Shown here in pieces: positions 24,944-34,261 of a stretch of DNA of 64,000 nt (positions are counted from its first letter, which is position 1; each line of letters opens with the position of its first letter). Below the pieces are notes generated by a model, which was not told where the DNA came from, did no database searches, and saw only the letters and a program-made list of their open reading frames with translations. Location of the stretch: contig CAZAPG010000008.1 in NCBI GenBank assembly GCA_964486935.1, positions 1 through 64,000 on the forward strand, written 5' to 3'. The DNA comes from CAZAPG01 sp964486935 (lineage in GTDB: Bacteria > Chloroflexota > Anaerolineae > 4572-78 > J111). A program made the position numbers and the translations under genes.

Positions 24944-27900
24944 TTACTGCGTGATTTTGAACAACCCGCCGTCGCCCCGGCCAAACACTTCGGGAAAGTA
25001 CATCTGCTCGGCGTGGGTGGGGATGACCCGGAACTCGCCGGGCAGCGAGGCCCGAATCTGGTAGCGGTAAACATAGGTGCCTTTGGGCAGATAGCTGGCA
25101 AACAGCACCGCTTTTTCATCGCGCAGTTCGCTGTGCGAGAACCACCACCAGCCGTAGCCCCACGGGTCGCGGCGGTCGGTGCGCTCGATGCTGGGCGCTT
25201 CGCCAACAATGCTGGTGGTGGCCAGGCTGGTGTCGATGCCCTCGGCTCCGGCGGGGAAAGGGTCTTCCACTACCACGTAGTGCAGGTCGTTGGGAGCGAT
25301 GAGCGTCAATTCTACCTCGATGACATCACCCACCTCGGCCTGGCTGATAGCCTTGCCATCCTCATCATTGGCCAGGGTGTACTTGCGCGAGATGATGATG
25401 CCCCGGTCCAGCGCCTTGACCTCTTGCGCCGGCTTGTAGTAGGTGAGATAGGCGGCGTAGTAGAGCCGGCCCGGACTGCCCTCAACGGCGCTGCCCAGCG
25501 GGTCGCGCTCTACCGCCAGCCGGTTGACTTCATCGGCCAGCAACTCGCCCACTTCAACGCGCAGTTTGGTGGTCTCATCAATGTTGTCTTCATTCACGCT
25601 GCCTTCGCCCAGCCCCTGGCCGTTGAGCGTGACGCTCCAGCGATAGTTGCCTTCCAACTCGCCGGTGGCCATCATCCAGTCGGTCAGCCCGATAATGGCC
25701 CAGGCGGTTTCCTGGGTGGTTTCCCAGTGGCCGCCGTTCTCGCGGATGCTCATCAGCCAGCGCACGGCGTTGGGCAAAATGGGGTTATCCGGCTGGATGC
25801 GACTGAGCGCGGCAATGATAATGGCCGTGCTGCGGGTGTCGGTGTTCATGGCGTAGTAGTCAACCTGCGCCTCTTCCCAGTGCGCGCCGGTGGCGCTGAC
25901 AATGGCCTGGCTGGTGATGTCGCCCAGCAGGGTCTCAATCTGGCTGGCCTCATCATCCAGAATGCGCAGGGCCATGGCCAGATAAGCCCGGCCAAAGATA
26001 TCCAGCTTTTCGCGCTCGTTGAACAGGGCCACGCTGCGCCCCATATCGCCCGCGCCGGCTTCGGCCAGCGTGTACAAAATAAAGGCCTGCCGGTTGGCTT
26101 TCCAGGCGATGTCCACATCTTTGGGCGCAACCAGGCTGGCTTCCAGATAACTGACCGCGTTATCAACAACCTGCTCGTCCACGCTGAAACCGCTGCGGCG
26201 GGCCTCAACCAGCCCCAGCAGCACGTAGGCTGTCAGAAAGGGGTCGCTATCATCGGCGATGAACCAGCCCCAGCCGCCGTCAAAATGCTGCTGGTTGTAG
26301 AGCCGCTGCAGGCCGGTGCTGACCAGTCCCGGCAGTTTGGCTTCAAGCTCCGGGCGCTCCATGTTTAGCTGCTTGTAAGCCCTAAAGGTAAACACATTGG
26401 GCAAAAAGCGGCTGACGGTTTGCTCGGTACATTCGTAGGGGAAGTGCTCCAGATAATCCAGGCCATCGCGCATACCGGCGGCCAGGCTGGGGTCTACCTG
26501 CACGGTCAGGTTGCCCTGGGTCGGGTCAAAACTGCCGGGCAGGGCAACGGCTTCGATGCGGGCGCCGTCTTCTTCCAGAATGCCCGCAGTAGCGACCGTT
26601 TCCGGCGTGCTGAAGCGGTAGACAGGCAGGTCAAAGGTCAGGGCATCGCCATGTTCGGCAGATTTGGCGCCCATGGTCAGCGTGACCTGCTCGATATTTT
26701 GCGCCGTCACATTGAACTCCACTTTGACCCGCGCGCCCGGCTCAACCGTCAATTCCGGCGCGCCGCTGCTTTGCCAGTCGCCCACGTTGCCCGCGCCATT
26801 GGCCGACTCGCCCAGTCGCCAGTCGCCAATCTCCAGGCCGACAGCCTCAAAACGAGCTTCCACATCCAGCGTTTCAGCCGTATTATTTTGGACAATCATG
26901 CCCAGCCGCGCCTCGTCGCCAACCACAAAGAAGCGGGGCGCAACGGGTCGAACCAGCAGCGGTTTGGTGCTGACAATCTCTACCTGGCTTTCGCCCACCA
27001 GCGTATCGGCCCCGGTGACGCCCTTGGCGGTCATGGTCCAGGTGGTCAGGTTGTCGGGCAGTTCAGCCTCGATGACGCCCTCGCCGTTTTCGTCGGTTTT
27101 GAAATCCGCCACCCACAGGGCTGTGTCTTTGAACTCGCCCCGGATGACGCCGAAGCCTTCGTCAAAGCCGCCGCCGCCGCCCTTGGCGTCGGGCGCAACG
27201 GCCAGGTTAATCCGGTCGATGGCCAGCGTCAGCCCCGCGCCGGTGCGCACGCCCAGCCCCCGGTCGCGCCAGAAGGTGCTGAGCAACTGGCCCGGCACTT
27301 CCGGGGCCAGCGACAGCACGGCTTTATCAACCAGCGCCAGCGAGAATTCGGCCTCAACCGGCCGGCCCTGGGCGTCGGTGACATTCATAAAATATTCAAC
27401 CGTTTCGCCAGGCTGGTACCCCCCCCAGGCCCCCCCCTCTTGAGGGGGGGGATTAAGGGGGGGGCTGGGGGTCAACGTGACTTGCAGCTCTTTTGCGGCA
27501 GTATTGATGGGCAGGCTGGCGTAGCCCACTTTGAAGCTGGGCAAAATCCCGGCCTCTTCATCCGCGCCGTTGACCACCACCACCGAAACGAACATGTTGG
27601 GAATCATCTCCTCGGTGATTTCAATTTCTAGCTGTTCGCTGTTGGTTTCCAGTTCGGTCACAAAATAATCGTAAATGTGGCCGCGCTCCAGCGTAACCAG
27701 CGCCTGCACCGTACCGCTGTAGGGGTGCGGCACCAGAATGGTGGCCGTATCGCCCACGTTGTACTCGCGTTTGTCGGCTACCAGTTCAATGCGGTCGTTG
27801 TTTTCCTGCCGCCAGTTGACGTATTCCCGGCCGCTAATCCACATAAAGGTGGATGAGCGAATTTCGTTGCGGCTGCGGTCGGTGGCGCTTGACATAACCC

Positions 27901-30900
27901 GGTAGATGCCGCCGCTTTCCGGGGTAAATTCGGCCACGGCCCGGCCATCCTGATCACTGGTGACGGTGGTGGTAAAAACAGGAATGGTCTCGGCCACGCT
28001 GTCCCAGTAGTAGGAGCCGTCCTCGTACTGTTTTTGGACGCTGTACCAGTTGTGCTCGGCAAAAACTATCTGCACTTCCTGCCGGGCCACCGGCTGGCTG
28101 TCCCAATCGACCACCAGCACGTTAACCGCGGTCTCTTGCCCGGCGGTACTGACGTATCGCTCCGGGCGCAGCCCCACGTAAAAGAGTCCTTTGTGGACAA
28201 TGGCGTTGGCCTGGCTGGCCACTTCCTGGTTGTTCAGGTCGGTTACAACCACATCCAGGGTGAAGCGCTGGCTGGTGATTTTTTCGGCAATATCGGCCTC
28301 AACCTCAAAAGTGAAGCGGCCATCGGAGTCGGTTTTGCCGGTACCCTCGGCCAGGGTTTCACCAAAGCTGCTGTAAAATTGGCCGCTGCGGCTGGCGTCG
28401 TAGTCGGTGAAGTCATAAAAACCCTTGCCGGTGTAATTAAAGTTGTAATCGTTTGTGACCAGCGTCCAGCGCACGTTGGCGTTGGAGACCGGCCCGCCAA
28501 AGAAGAACTCGGCGCTGGCGGTAACGTTAATGGTTTCGCCGTTGGCGTACTCCGGCTTGTCGGTTTCTACCGAGACCAGAAATTCCGGCTTGCGATAGGC
28601 CGCTACCTGAAAGTCGTCATAAAAATAGGTGTTGGGGTCAAGCTGAATTTCGATAGAGTAGAAACCCAACGCGGCGTTTTCATCCAGCGCAAAGGCGCCG
28701 TTCACCGTGCCCATCTGGCTGATGGGCAACTCGTCGTTTAAAATTTCCTTGCCCTGGCTGTCGCGCACAATTATTGTCGCCGACTCGTACTCGGTGGGCA
28801 GGCTGTAGTTGGCGTCGTCATCGGCGCGGATAACGCCTTTGAAGTAGACCAACTGGCCGGGGCGGTAGATGTTGCGGTCGGTGTAGAAGTGGCCGGTGTA
28901 GGGTTGCAGGTAATCTTCGGTAGACAGATTATCGTACTGCCAGCGCTCGATGCCGTCGGCCCAGTTGCTGACGGCTACGGCAAAGTCATCGCCGGGGTTG
29001 TCGGGGTCGCCGGCAAAGGCAAACTGGGCGTTGAAGGGGTCGCGCGACTTGCTGTATTGAACCATAGCCACGCCGCCGCCGGCGGTTTCGGTCTCCAGCG
29101 TTTCGTCATCGGCCCGAACGGTGATGGGCACCTCGTCTACCGGCTGGCCGCTCTCCAAATCGGTCAGCCAGACCAGGGCCTCGCTGTTGCTGGATTTGAA
29201 GGTGAGGTTGTGGTTGCTGACCACCAGCATTTTGCGTTCGGGCGACAGGTCGTACTGGCCGTTTGACCCTCTGGCCTCATCGTAAATATCGTCGGACGAG
29301 ACCGAGGCTTCCAGGTAGTAGAGGCCGGGCGGCAGGCGGTCGCCCAGGCCGCTGCGCTGGCCCAAATCGACCCGGTAGATGACGTTGCGGTTGAGTTGGG
29401 GGGTGACATTCTGGCTCCAGGCGGCCAGCGGGGTTTCGCCGGCGCGGTTGTAGCTGTCCCAGGTTTCCCACCAGTTATTGCCGTTTAGCAGAATGAAATC
29501 GTCTCCGGGCAGGCGGTAGAGCCTGAAGTTGATCCGGCCCAGGTTACGCGCGGTGAAAAAGGCCAGGGTGTCGGTGTAGGCGTTGTAGTAGGCAATGCGG
29601 CCCTGGCTGTGCATGTAGAGCAGCGGGCTTTCGGCGCGGGTTTGCCAGGTGATTTGGGTTTCGACGCCAAGCTGCTGGCCGTAACGGCCCTCGATATCGG
29701 GGCCAAGGGTAACGGTGTACTCGCTGCTGGCTTCGGTGGGGAAGTTGATTTCGAGGTTGGTGTTGCTGCTCCACCAGTAAGTGTAAACCTGGGTTACGGA
29801 GACGGTCGGCTCGATGACCAGATTTTGGCCGATTTTTACGCTCTCCGGGTTGATGGGCGCGTTAAAGGTGATTTGCAGGCTCTGCCACGGTTCCATCGCC
29901 TCGGCCCCATCTTCGGGGTAGGTGCTGGCAATTTCCGGGTAGGGGGTAACGGTAAAGGCGGCGCTAAAATCCCGGCCGGTTTTGGCCGCGCCAATATCGC
30001 CCTGGGTGTCTTTGGGCAATTCAATGCGGTAGACGGCGTCGAATTCTAGCGTTTCATCGGGCGCAAAGGCCACTGTTTCGACGCCTACGGTCTCCGGTCC
30101 TTCGCCCTCGTCGTATTCGTACTCGTAATAACCGTTAAAATCGTCATCGCCGGCGGGCTGGTCGATGCCGCCCTCAAGCCACTCAAACTCGCCGGTAATT
30201 TCCTGGCCGGTTGCATCCTCAACCAGTTTGAAATTTTCTTCCACGCTGTTGTGATTCATTGGCTGGTTAAAGGCCAGTTTGATGATAGGGTTGGGCGAAA
30301 CGTAAGTATCGCCTCCGGCGGGCAGGCTGGCGACCACGGCCGGCATGACTGTGCTGAAGCTCCATTCAAAATCGTCTTCCAGGCTGGTGTTGCCGGTGGC
30401 GTCGGTTAGCCCGGCCGAGACGCGGGCGGTGTATTCGGTGGCCGGTTCAAAGCCTTCATCCGGCGTAAACTGGTATATGGAAGTGTTGAGCCACTCGCCC
30501 TGGCCCCGTACCGGCGGCACAAAGGTGAGCGGATCGGGCAGGCTGGCGGCACGCTGCGCGTCGATGGCGTTCAGCGGCACCACCGGCCGGTTGAACAGCA
30601 CGGTAACGATTGAATCGGGCAAAACTTCGCCGGTTTCATCGGCGGGTTGCACATTGGTCACTTCCAAAAAACCGATGGCGCTGAAACGCAGTTCAAAGGG
30701 GCGCTGCATCTCCAGCCCGGCCTGGCTTTTGGCCGATTCGATGACGCGCACTTTGTAACGCTGGCCCCGCTCAAAACCGTCGTTCAGGGTAAATTGCAGG
30801 GTGCGGTCGTCGGCCCATTCAAAAACGCCATCCACGCTGGCCCCCGGTTCGATGGCAAAGGCTTTTTCCACGCTGTCGCGCTCCATGGGCTGGTCGAACA

Positions 30901-31132
30901 CAATCTCGATGGGGGCGTCAACCGGCTGCTCCTCGCCCGGCTCCGGCGAGGTACGCAGCACAATGGGCGGGGTCGGTTCGGCTTCTTCAGTAGGGGTGGG
31001 CGTTACGCCCTGGGTTGGTTCAACAGCCTGAGCCTCGGGTTGCTCTGGTTCGGGCGGAACGGGCGTTGCGCCGGGAGTGCAGGCGGTGATGATAATGAAG
31101 GTTAAAATGATCAGGGCAATTATTTTTTTCAT
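24944..31132 (-). CDS. Bacterial alpha-2-macroglobulin (lipoprotein)
   Basis: 2062 aa, starting at 31132 after AGGATTCT so that the lipobox IITAC (Cys18) is correctly placed; a start 57 nt upstream would bury it. A Pro/Thr/Glu linker (20-60), three Ig-like beta domains (about 60-490), then MG domains and the bait region follow. The thioester motif PYECTEQ (Cys near 1568) lies within the alpha-helical complement-like domain, and a receptor-like domain ends the protein. It traps and covalently binds proteases to protect the envelope. Convergent with pbpC, as with E. coli yfhM-pbpC. A C/G-run hairpin is inserted in frame near residues 1221-1240. Confidence 0.95.
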   Translation of the reverse strand: MKKIIALIILTFIIITACTPGATPVPPEPEQPEAQAVEPTQGVTPTPTEEAEPTPPIVLRTSPEPGEEQPVDAPIEIVFDQPMERDSVEKAFAIEPGASVDGVFEWADDRTLQFTLNDGFERGQRYKVRVIESAKSQAGLEMQRPFELRFSAIGFLEVTNVQPADETGEVLPDSIVTVLFNRPVVPLNAIDAQRAASLPDPLTFVPPVRGQGEWLNTSIYQFTPDEGFEPATEYTARVSAGLTDATGNTSLEDDFEWSFSTVMPAVVASLPAGGDTYVSPNPIIKLAFNQPMNHNSVEENFKLVEDATGQEITGEFEWLEGGIDQPAGDDDFNGYYEYEYDEGEGPETVGVETVAFAPDETLEFDAVYRIELPKDTQGDIGAAKTGRDFSAAFTVTPYPEIASTYPEDGAEAMEPWQSLQITFNAPINPESVKIGQNLVIEPTVSVTQVYTYWWSSNTNLEINFPTEASSEYTVTLGPDIEGRYGQQLGVETQITWQTRAESPLLYMHSQGRIAYYNAYTDTLAFFTARNLGRINFRLYRLPGDDFILLNGNNWWETWDSYNRAGETPLAAWSQNVTPQLNRNVIYRVDLGQRSGLGDRLPPGLYYLEASVSSDDIYDEARGSNGQYDLSPERKMLVVSNHNLTFKSSNSEALVWLTDLESGQPVDEVPITVRADDETLETETAGGGVAMVQYSKSRDPFNAQFAFAGDPDNPGDDFAVAVSNWADGIERWQYDNLSTEDYLQPYTGHFYTDRNIYRPGQLVYFKGVIRADDDANYSLPTEYESATIIVRDSQGKEILNDELPISQMGTVNGAFALDENAALGFYSIEIQLDPNTYFYDDFQVAAYRKPEFLVSVETDKPEYANGETINVTASAEFFFGGPVSNANVRWTLVTNDYNFNYTGKGFYDFTDYDASRSGQFYSSFGETLAEGTGKTDSDGRFTFEVEADIAEKITSQRFTLDVVVTDLNNQEVASQANAIVHKGLFYVGLRPERYVSTAGQETAVNVLVVDWDSQPVARQEVQIVFAEHNWYSVQKQYEDGSYYWDSVAETIPVFTTTVTSDQDGRAVAEFTPESGGIYRVMSSATDRSRNEIRSSTFMWISGREYVNWRQENNDRIELVADKREYNVGDTATILVPHPYSGTVQALVTLERGHIYDYFVTELETNSEQLEIEITEEMIPNMFVSVVVVNGADEEAGILPSFKVGYASLPINTAAKELQVTLTPSPPLNPPPQEGGAWGGYQPGETVEYFMNVTDAQGRPVEAEFSLALVDKAVLSLAPEVPGQLLSTFWRDRGLGVRTGAGLTLAIDRINLAVAPDAKGGGGGFDEGFGVIRGEFKDTALWVADFKTDENGEGVIEAELPDNLTTWTMTAKGVTGADTLVGESQVEIVSTKPLLVRPVAPRFFVVGDEARLGMIVQNNTAETLDVEARFEAVGLEIGDWRLGESANGAGNVGDWQSSGAPELTVEPGARVKVEFNVTAQNIEQVTLTMGAKSAEHGDALTFDLPVYRFSTPETVATAGILEEDGARIEAVALPGSFDPTQGNLTVQVDPSLAAGMRDGLDYLEHFPYECTEQTVSRFLPNVFTFRAYKQLNMERPELEAKLPGLVSTGLQRLYNQQHFDGGWGWFIADDSDPFLTAYVLLGLVEARRSGFSVDEQVVDNAVSYLEASLVAPKDVDIAWKANRQAFILYTLAEAGAGDMGRSVALFNEREKLDIFGRAYLAMALRILDDEASQIETLLGDITSQAIVSATGAHWEEAQVDYYAMNTDTRSTAIIIAALSRIQPDNPILPNAVRWLMSIRENGGHWETTQETAWAIIGLTDWMMATGELEGNYRWSVTLNGQGLGEGSVNEDNIDETTKLRVEVGELLADEVNRLAVERDPLGSAVEGSPGRLYYAAYLTYYKPAQEVKALDRGIIISRKYTLANDEDGKAISQAEVGDVIEVELTLIAPNDLHYVVVEDPFPAGAEGIDTSLATTSIVGEAPSIERTDRRDPWGYGWWWFSHSELRDEKAVLFASYLPKGTYVYRYQIRASLPGEFRVIPTHAEQMYFPEVFGRGDGGLFKITQ
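27417..27472. repeat. C/G-run inverted repeat inside the macroglobulin gene
   Basis: Runs of 6-8 C and G with CTCTTGAG at the centre make a strong hairpin that encodes an in-frame PSPPLNPPPQEGGAWGG stretch. Similar C/G-run hairpins lie between genes at 36155-36180 and 38935-39000. Homopolymer tracts here are liable to slip. Confidence 0.6.
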
Positions 31133-31144
31133 AGAATCCTCGTA

Positions 31145-31190
31145 AGAGTTGAAACGTAGCGCGTATTGCGTAAAAATTAATACGCGCATT
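31145..31190. repeat. Heptameric repeat block before the macroglobulin gene
   Basis: On the minus strand GCGTATT, AATTTTT, ACGCAAT, ACGCGCT, ACGTTTC follow in 7-bp steps, and GCGTATT/AATACGC form an inverted pair. It fills the leader just before the AGGATTCT ribosome-binding site. The rest of the gap to 31350 shows no gene. Confidence 0.45.
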
Positions 31191-31349
31191 ACCTGTTTTC
31201 TGGCAAGTCAATTTTGTTGATAACAGCCACCGGCTGACACTATTTTTCCACCCGTCATGCTATCACAACGGCGGGCTTTTTGCTAAACTGGCGTCTGATA
31301 TTCTACTGACGGTTAAGGCGACGGATTGGCGTAGGGTAGATGGCCCAAT

Positions 31350-31380
31350 AAAAAAGCCGCGAGCGGTTGTTTCTCGCGGC
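31350..31380 (-). terminator. Rho-independent terminator of the aldehyde dehydrogenase/membrane protein unit
   Basis: GCCGCGAG/CTCGCGGC stem (31356-31380) followed by a T-run on the minus strand, 22 nt past the stop of the small membrane protein. Confidence 0.8.
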
Positions 31381-31402
31381 AAGAGCATTTAGGCGCGGCC
31401 GG

Positions 31403-31837
31403 CTATCTTTTCTTCAATTTTTGCTGTAACCGTTTGACCCCCCAGCCCACGGCGACGCCGGTGGCGGCCAGGGTGATAATTGCGACTCCGATGCTCACGA
31501 TATCGCCGGCAAACAGGGCAATGGCCGCCAGCAGCCCCACCACCGAACCAACCATGCCGCCAAAACTGGCGGCGTTCAGCATGGTTCCAAACCAGCGGTC
31601 AAACGCGCCGATAATGGCCCCAACCACCACCCCAATCGAAGCGCCGATGGGCGCAATCAACACGCCAAACACGGCGGCAAAAGGTAAAATGGCGCTCTGG
31701 GGTAAGGCGCCGGCTAACTCTTGGGCCAGCCAGACCAGGCTGATAATAACAAAGCCCGCCAGGCCGCTAAAAATAGGGCCGCCAACCGCGCCGATAACCG
31801 CGCCGGCCAACCCGCCGCGCAAAAAATTCTCCGTCAT
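31403..31837 (-). CDS. Small Gly/Ala-rich multi-spanning membrane protein
   Basis: 144 aa with about four hydrophobic helices rich in Gly and Ala (for example GGLAGAVIGAVGGP, GASIGVVVGAIIGAF) and a basic C-terminus (KRLQQKLKKR) that would sit in the cytoplasm. The pattern recalls glycine-zipper membrane proteins but I cannot name a family. The start lies 5 nt after the aldehyde dehydrogenase stop, so the two are one operon. Confidence 0.7.
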   Translation of the reverse strand: MTENFLRGGLAGAVIGAVGGPIFSGLAGFVIISLVWLAQELAGALPQSAILPFAAVFGVLIAPIGASIGVVVGAIIGAFDRWFGTMLNAASFGGMVGSVVGLLAAIALFAGDIVSIGVAIITLAATGVAVGWGVKRLQQKLKKR

Positions 31838-31842
31838 TGCCG

Positions 31843-33312
31843 CTACCGGAACATTTGCCGTTCGGCGCTGCCGGAATAGTTGATAAAGACGGTCTTCAAC
31901 TCGGTAAAGAAGTTAAGCCCCTCTTCGGCCATTTCGCGGTCGCCCACGCCGGTGGCTTTGATGCCGCCAAAAGGCAGTTGCGCCTCGCCGCCGATGGTCG
32001 GCTCGTTCACGTGGACCATGCCGGTTTCCACGTCGTCAATAAAATGCATAATGGTGTCAATATCCTGCGTAAAAATAGAGGTCGTCAGGCCGTACTCAAC
32101 CCCATTGGCGTATTGCAGGGCCTCATCCAGCGTTTTGGCCGTAGCCACCGACAGCACCGGCCCAAAAATCTCTTCTTTGAAGATGCGCATGCCGGGCGAC
32201 ACATTATCAAAAATGGTTGGCTCCACAAAGTAGCCGTTGGCCAGCCCTTTGGGTTGACCCCCACCCAGCACCAGCCGCGCCCCTTCCTGCCGGCCAATTT
32301 TAATGTAGTCCAAATCGGTTTTAAGCTGACCCTCATCCACCGCCGGCCCCATATCCACCGACTCGTCCAGGCCGGGGCCAACCTTGATTTTTTTGGCCCT
32401 CTCGACCAGCCGCTCCAGCAGCGCCCCTTTAACCGACTCGATGGCGATGACCCGTGAGGTGGCCGTGCAGCGCTGGCCGGTAGAGCCAAACGCCCCGCCG
32501 TGGATAGCGGTTGCCGCTTTATCCAGGTCGGCATCGGGCATCACAATGATGGCGTTTTTGCCGCCCATTTCGCAAGTCACTTTGATACCCCGTGAGGCGG
32601 CCTTAACATACAGGGCGTTGCCCACCGAGTTTGAGCCGGTAAAAGAAACGGCCCGAATAGCCGGATGATTGACAATGATTTCGCCCACCTGGCTGCCGGA
32701 ACCAACGACCATATTGAAAACGCCCGGCGGCAGGCCGGCCTCTTCGTAAATTTCGGTCATCAGGCTGGCGGTGGCGGGGGTTAGCACTGCCGGTTTGAAC
32801 ACAACGGTATTGCCGGCCACCAGCGCCGGCGCCGATTTCCAGACCGGGATGGCCCAGGGGAAGTTCCAGGGGCTAATCAGCCCTACCACGCCCAGCGGCT
32901 GGCGAATGGTGTAAGTGAAGGTGTCTCGCGCCTCGGAGGGGAGGGTTTTGCCCCCAATGCGAAAGCCCATGCCGGCGTAATATTCCAGCAGAGAGATGCC
33001 TTTGTGAACCTCACCTCTGGCTTCTTTCAGAATTTTGCCTTCCTCGCGGGTCATGGTGCGGGCAATTTCATCGGCCCGGCGGCGAGAAATTTCAGCGGCT
33101 CGCCAGATGACGCGGCCTCGCTCCGGGGCGGGGGTTTTTTTCCAGGCCACAAAGGCGGCCTGCGCGGCCTCGATGGCCTGTTGCGTATCCTCGGCGGTGG
33201 CCATGGGGAATTCGGCAATCACGTCATTTACATCGGCCGGGTTGGTGTTGCGCACCATCCGGTCCGATTTGGGGTGAATCCATTGGCCGTTAATGTATGA
33301 GCCTGTGTTCAT
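31843..33312 (-). CDS. NAD(P)-dependent aldehyde dehydrogenase
   Basis: 489 aa, full ALDH length, with an ideal AGGAGG before the ATG. Visible are the SPWNFPW segment and cofactor motif FTGSNSVGNAL, the catalytic Glu in EMGGKN, catalytic Cys282 in GQRCTATSR, and EEIFGPVLSV. Overall it is closest in pattern to alpha-ketoglutaric-semialdehyde/succinate-semialdehyde dehydrogenases, but substrate cannot be fixed. Cotranscribed with the small membrane protein downstream. Confidence 0.93.
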   Translation of the reverse strand: MNTGSYINGQWIHPKSDRMVRNTNPADVNDVIAEFPMATAEDTQQAIEAAQAAFVAWKKTPAPERGRVIWRAAEISRRRADEIARTMTREEGKILKEARGEVHKGISLLEYYAGMGFRIGGKTLPSEARDTFTYTIRQPLGVVGLISPWNFPWAIPVWKSAPALVAGNTVVFKPAVLTPATASLMTEIYEEAGLPPGVFNMVVGSGSQVGEIIVNHPAIRAVSFTGSNSVGNALYVKAASRGIKVTCEMGGKNAIIVMPDADLDKAATAIHGGAFGSTGQRCTATSRVIAIESVKGALLERLVERAKKIKVGPGLDESVDMGPAVDEGQLKTDLDYIKIGRQEGARLVLGGGQPKGLANGYFVEPTIFDNVSPGMRIFKEEIFGPVLSVATAKTLDEALQYANGVEYGLTTSIFTQDIDTIMHFIDDVETGMVHVNEPTIGGEAQLPFGGIKATGVGDREMAEEGLNFFTELKTVFINYSGSAERQMFR

Positions 33313-33329
33313 GATACCTCCTTTGGGTT

Positions 33330-33377
33330 GGGTAATTGGTAATTAGCCATTGGAAATTACCAATTACTAATTACTCT
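33330..33377. repeat. Heptameric inverted repeat between rsmA and the aldehyde dehydrogenase
   Basis: GGTAATT, GGTAATT, AGCCATT, GGAAATT, ACCAATT, ACTAATT, ACTCTGA: seven units in strict 7-bp register whose left part is complementary to the right part. Confidence 0.65.
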
Positions 33378-33391
33378 GAGGCTGCATTATA

Positions 33392-34252
33392 TCACTGCTG
33401 TAAAGCTTCTACCAACCGCCCCCACTCCTCTAAGCTCAAGGTTTCGGCGCGGCGGGTGGGGTCGATGCCGCTCTGCTGCATGGCAGCTACAATTTCCGCC
33501 GTCGATTGGCGCAACCCTCCGGCCAGCGAGTTTTTGAGCTGCTTGCGTTTTTGGCTGAAGCCGGCCTTGACCACTTGAAAAAAGAAGTCAACATTGCCCA
33601 CAGCCACAGGCGGTTGCGGGTAGGTGTCGACCCGCACCACGGCGGAGTCTACCTTGGGCGGTGGGTAAAATGCGCCCGCCGGAATATGATGCACCAGCCT
33701 GGCCTGTCCGTAAAATTGAACGCTGACGGCCAGCACGCTCATATTGCCCGGCCCGGCCACAATGCGCTGGGCTACCTCTTTTTGCACCGTTACAACCAGT
33801 CGCCGCGGTTGGGAGTCGGCTTCCAGCAGGTGGCGCAGCACCGCCGAGGTGATGTAGTAGGGCAGATTAGCCACTACTTTATAGTTTCGGGTTTCGGATT
33901 CAGAGTTCTGAGGTTTCTGGCCGCTGGCCGCTGACAGCAAATCGGGAATTGACACGTTCAGGATATCGGCCTCGATAATGGTGAGGTTGGACAGATGGCC
34001 GTATTCATTTTTGAGCAGGTTGACCATGTGGGGGTCCAACTCTACGGCGATAACCTGGCCGGCAGATTCGGCCAGCAGTTGGGTGAGCGTGCCGGGGCCG
34101 GGGCCAATTTCCAACACTGTATCGTGGGGAGATAATTCGGCGGCTTCGATAATTTTTTGCAGGTGAAACGGGTCGGTCAGGAAATTTTGCCCCAGTCCCT
34201 TGCGCGGCTGGAGGCTGTATTTTTTTAGCAGGGTTGGCAGGGAGTGTGTCAT
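33392..34252 (-). CDS. rsmA: 16S rRNA dimethyladenosine transferase
   Basis: 286 aa. RsmA (KsgA) dimethylates two adjacent adenines in helix 45 of 16S rRNA during small-subunit assembly. QNFLTD (22-27), the SAM motif EIGPGPGTLT (48-57), acidic ELDPHM (71-76) and catalytic NLPYY (129-133) are all present. An extra low-complexity stretch of about 18 residues (106-123) precedes the NLPY motif and is encoded by heptameric repeat sequence. It follows the YabE-like gene by 9 nt; the yabE-ksgA neighbourhood is also seen in Bacillus subtilis. Confidence 0.95.
   Translation of the reverse strand: MTHSLPTLLKKYSLQPRKGLGQNFLTDPFHLQKIIEAAELSPHDTVLEIGPGPGTLTQLLAESAGQVIAVELDPHMVNLLKNEYGHLSNLTIIEADILNVSIPDLLSAASGQKPQNSESETRNYKVVANLPYYITSAVLRHLLEADSQPRRLVVTVQKEVAQRIVAGPGNMSVLAVSVQFYGQARLVHHIPAGAFYPPPKVDSAVVRVDTYPQPPVAVGNVDFFFQVVKAGFSQKRKQLKNSLAGGLRQSTAEIVAAMQQSGIDPTRRAETLSLEEWGRLVEALQQ
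33883..33930. repeat. Heptameric repeat inside rsmA
   Basis: On the coding strand CTCAGAA, CTCTGAA, TCCGAAA, CCCGAAA follow in 7-bp steps just before the codons of the catalytic NLPY. The segment is in frame and encodes the extra Ser/Glu/Asn-rich loop. The same unit style (CTGAACT, GTTCAGA) is found in pbpC. Confidence 0.55.
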
Positions 34253-34261
34253 AAAAAAAGA

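Noticed and set aside
25013..26368. 451-codon plus-strand frame within the macroglobulin gene
   Set aside because: The sense gene encodes a complete macroglobulin with thioester; the antisense frame is a codon-bias shadow in GC-rich DNA.
27417..27472. Frameshift error in the macroglobulin gene at the C/G runs
   Set aside because: The frame is continuous on both sides with family-like sequence, so the stretch is an in-frame insertion as sequenced; a small run-length error in multiples of three cannot be excluded.
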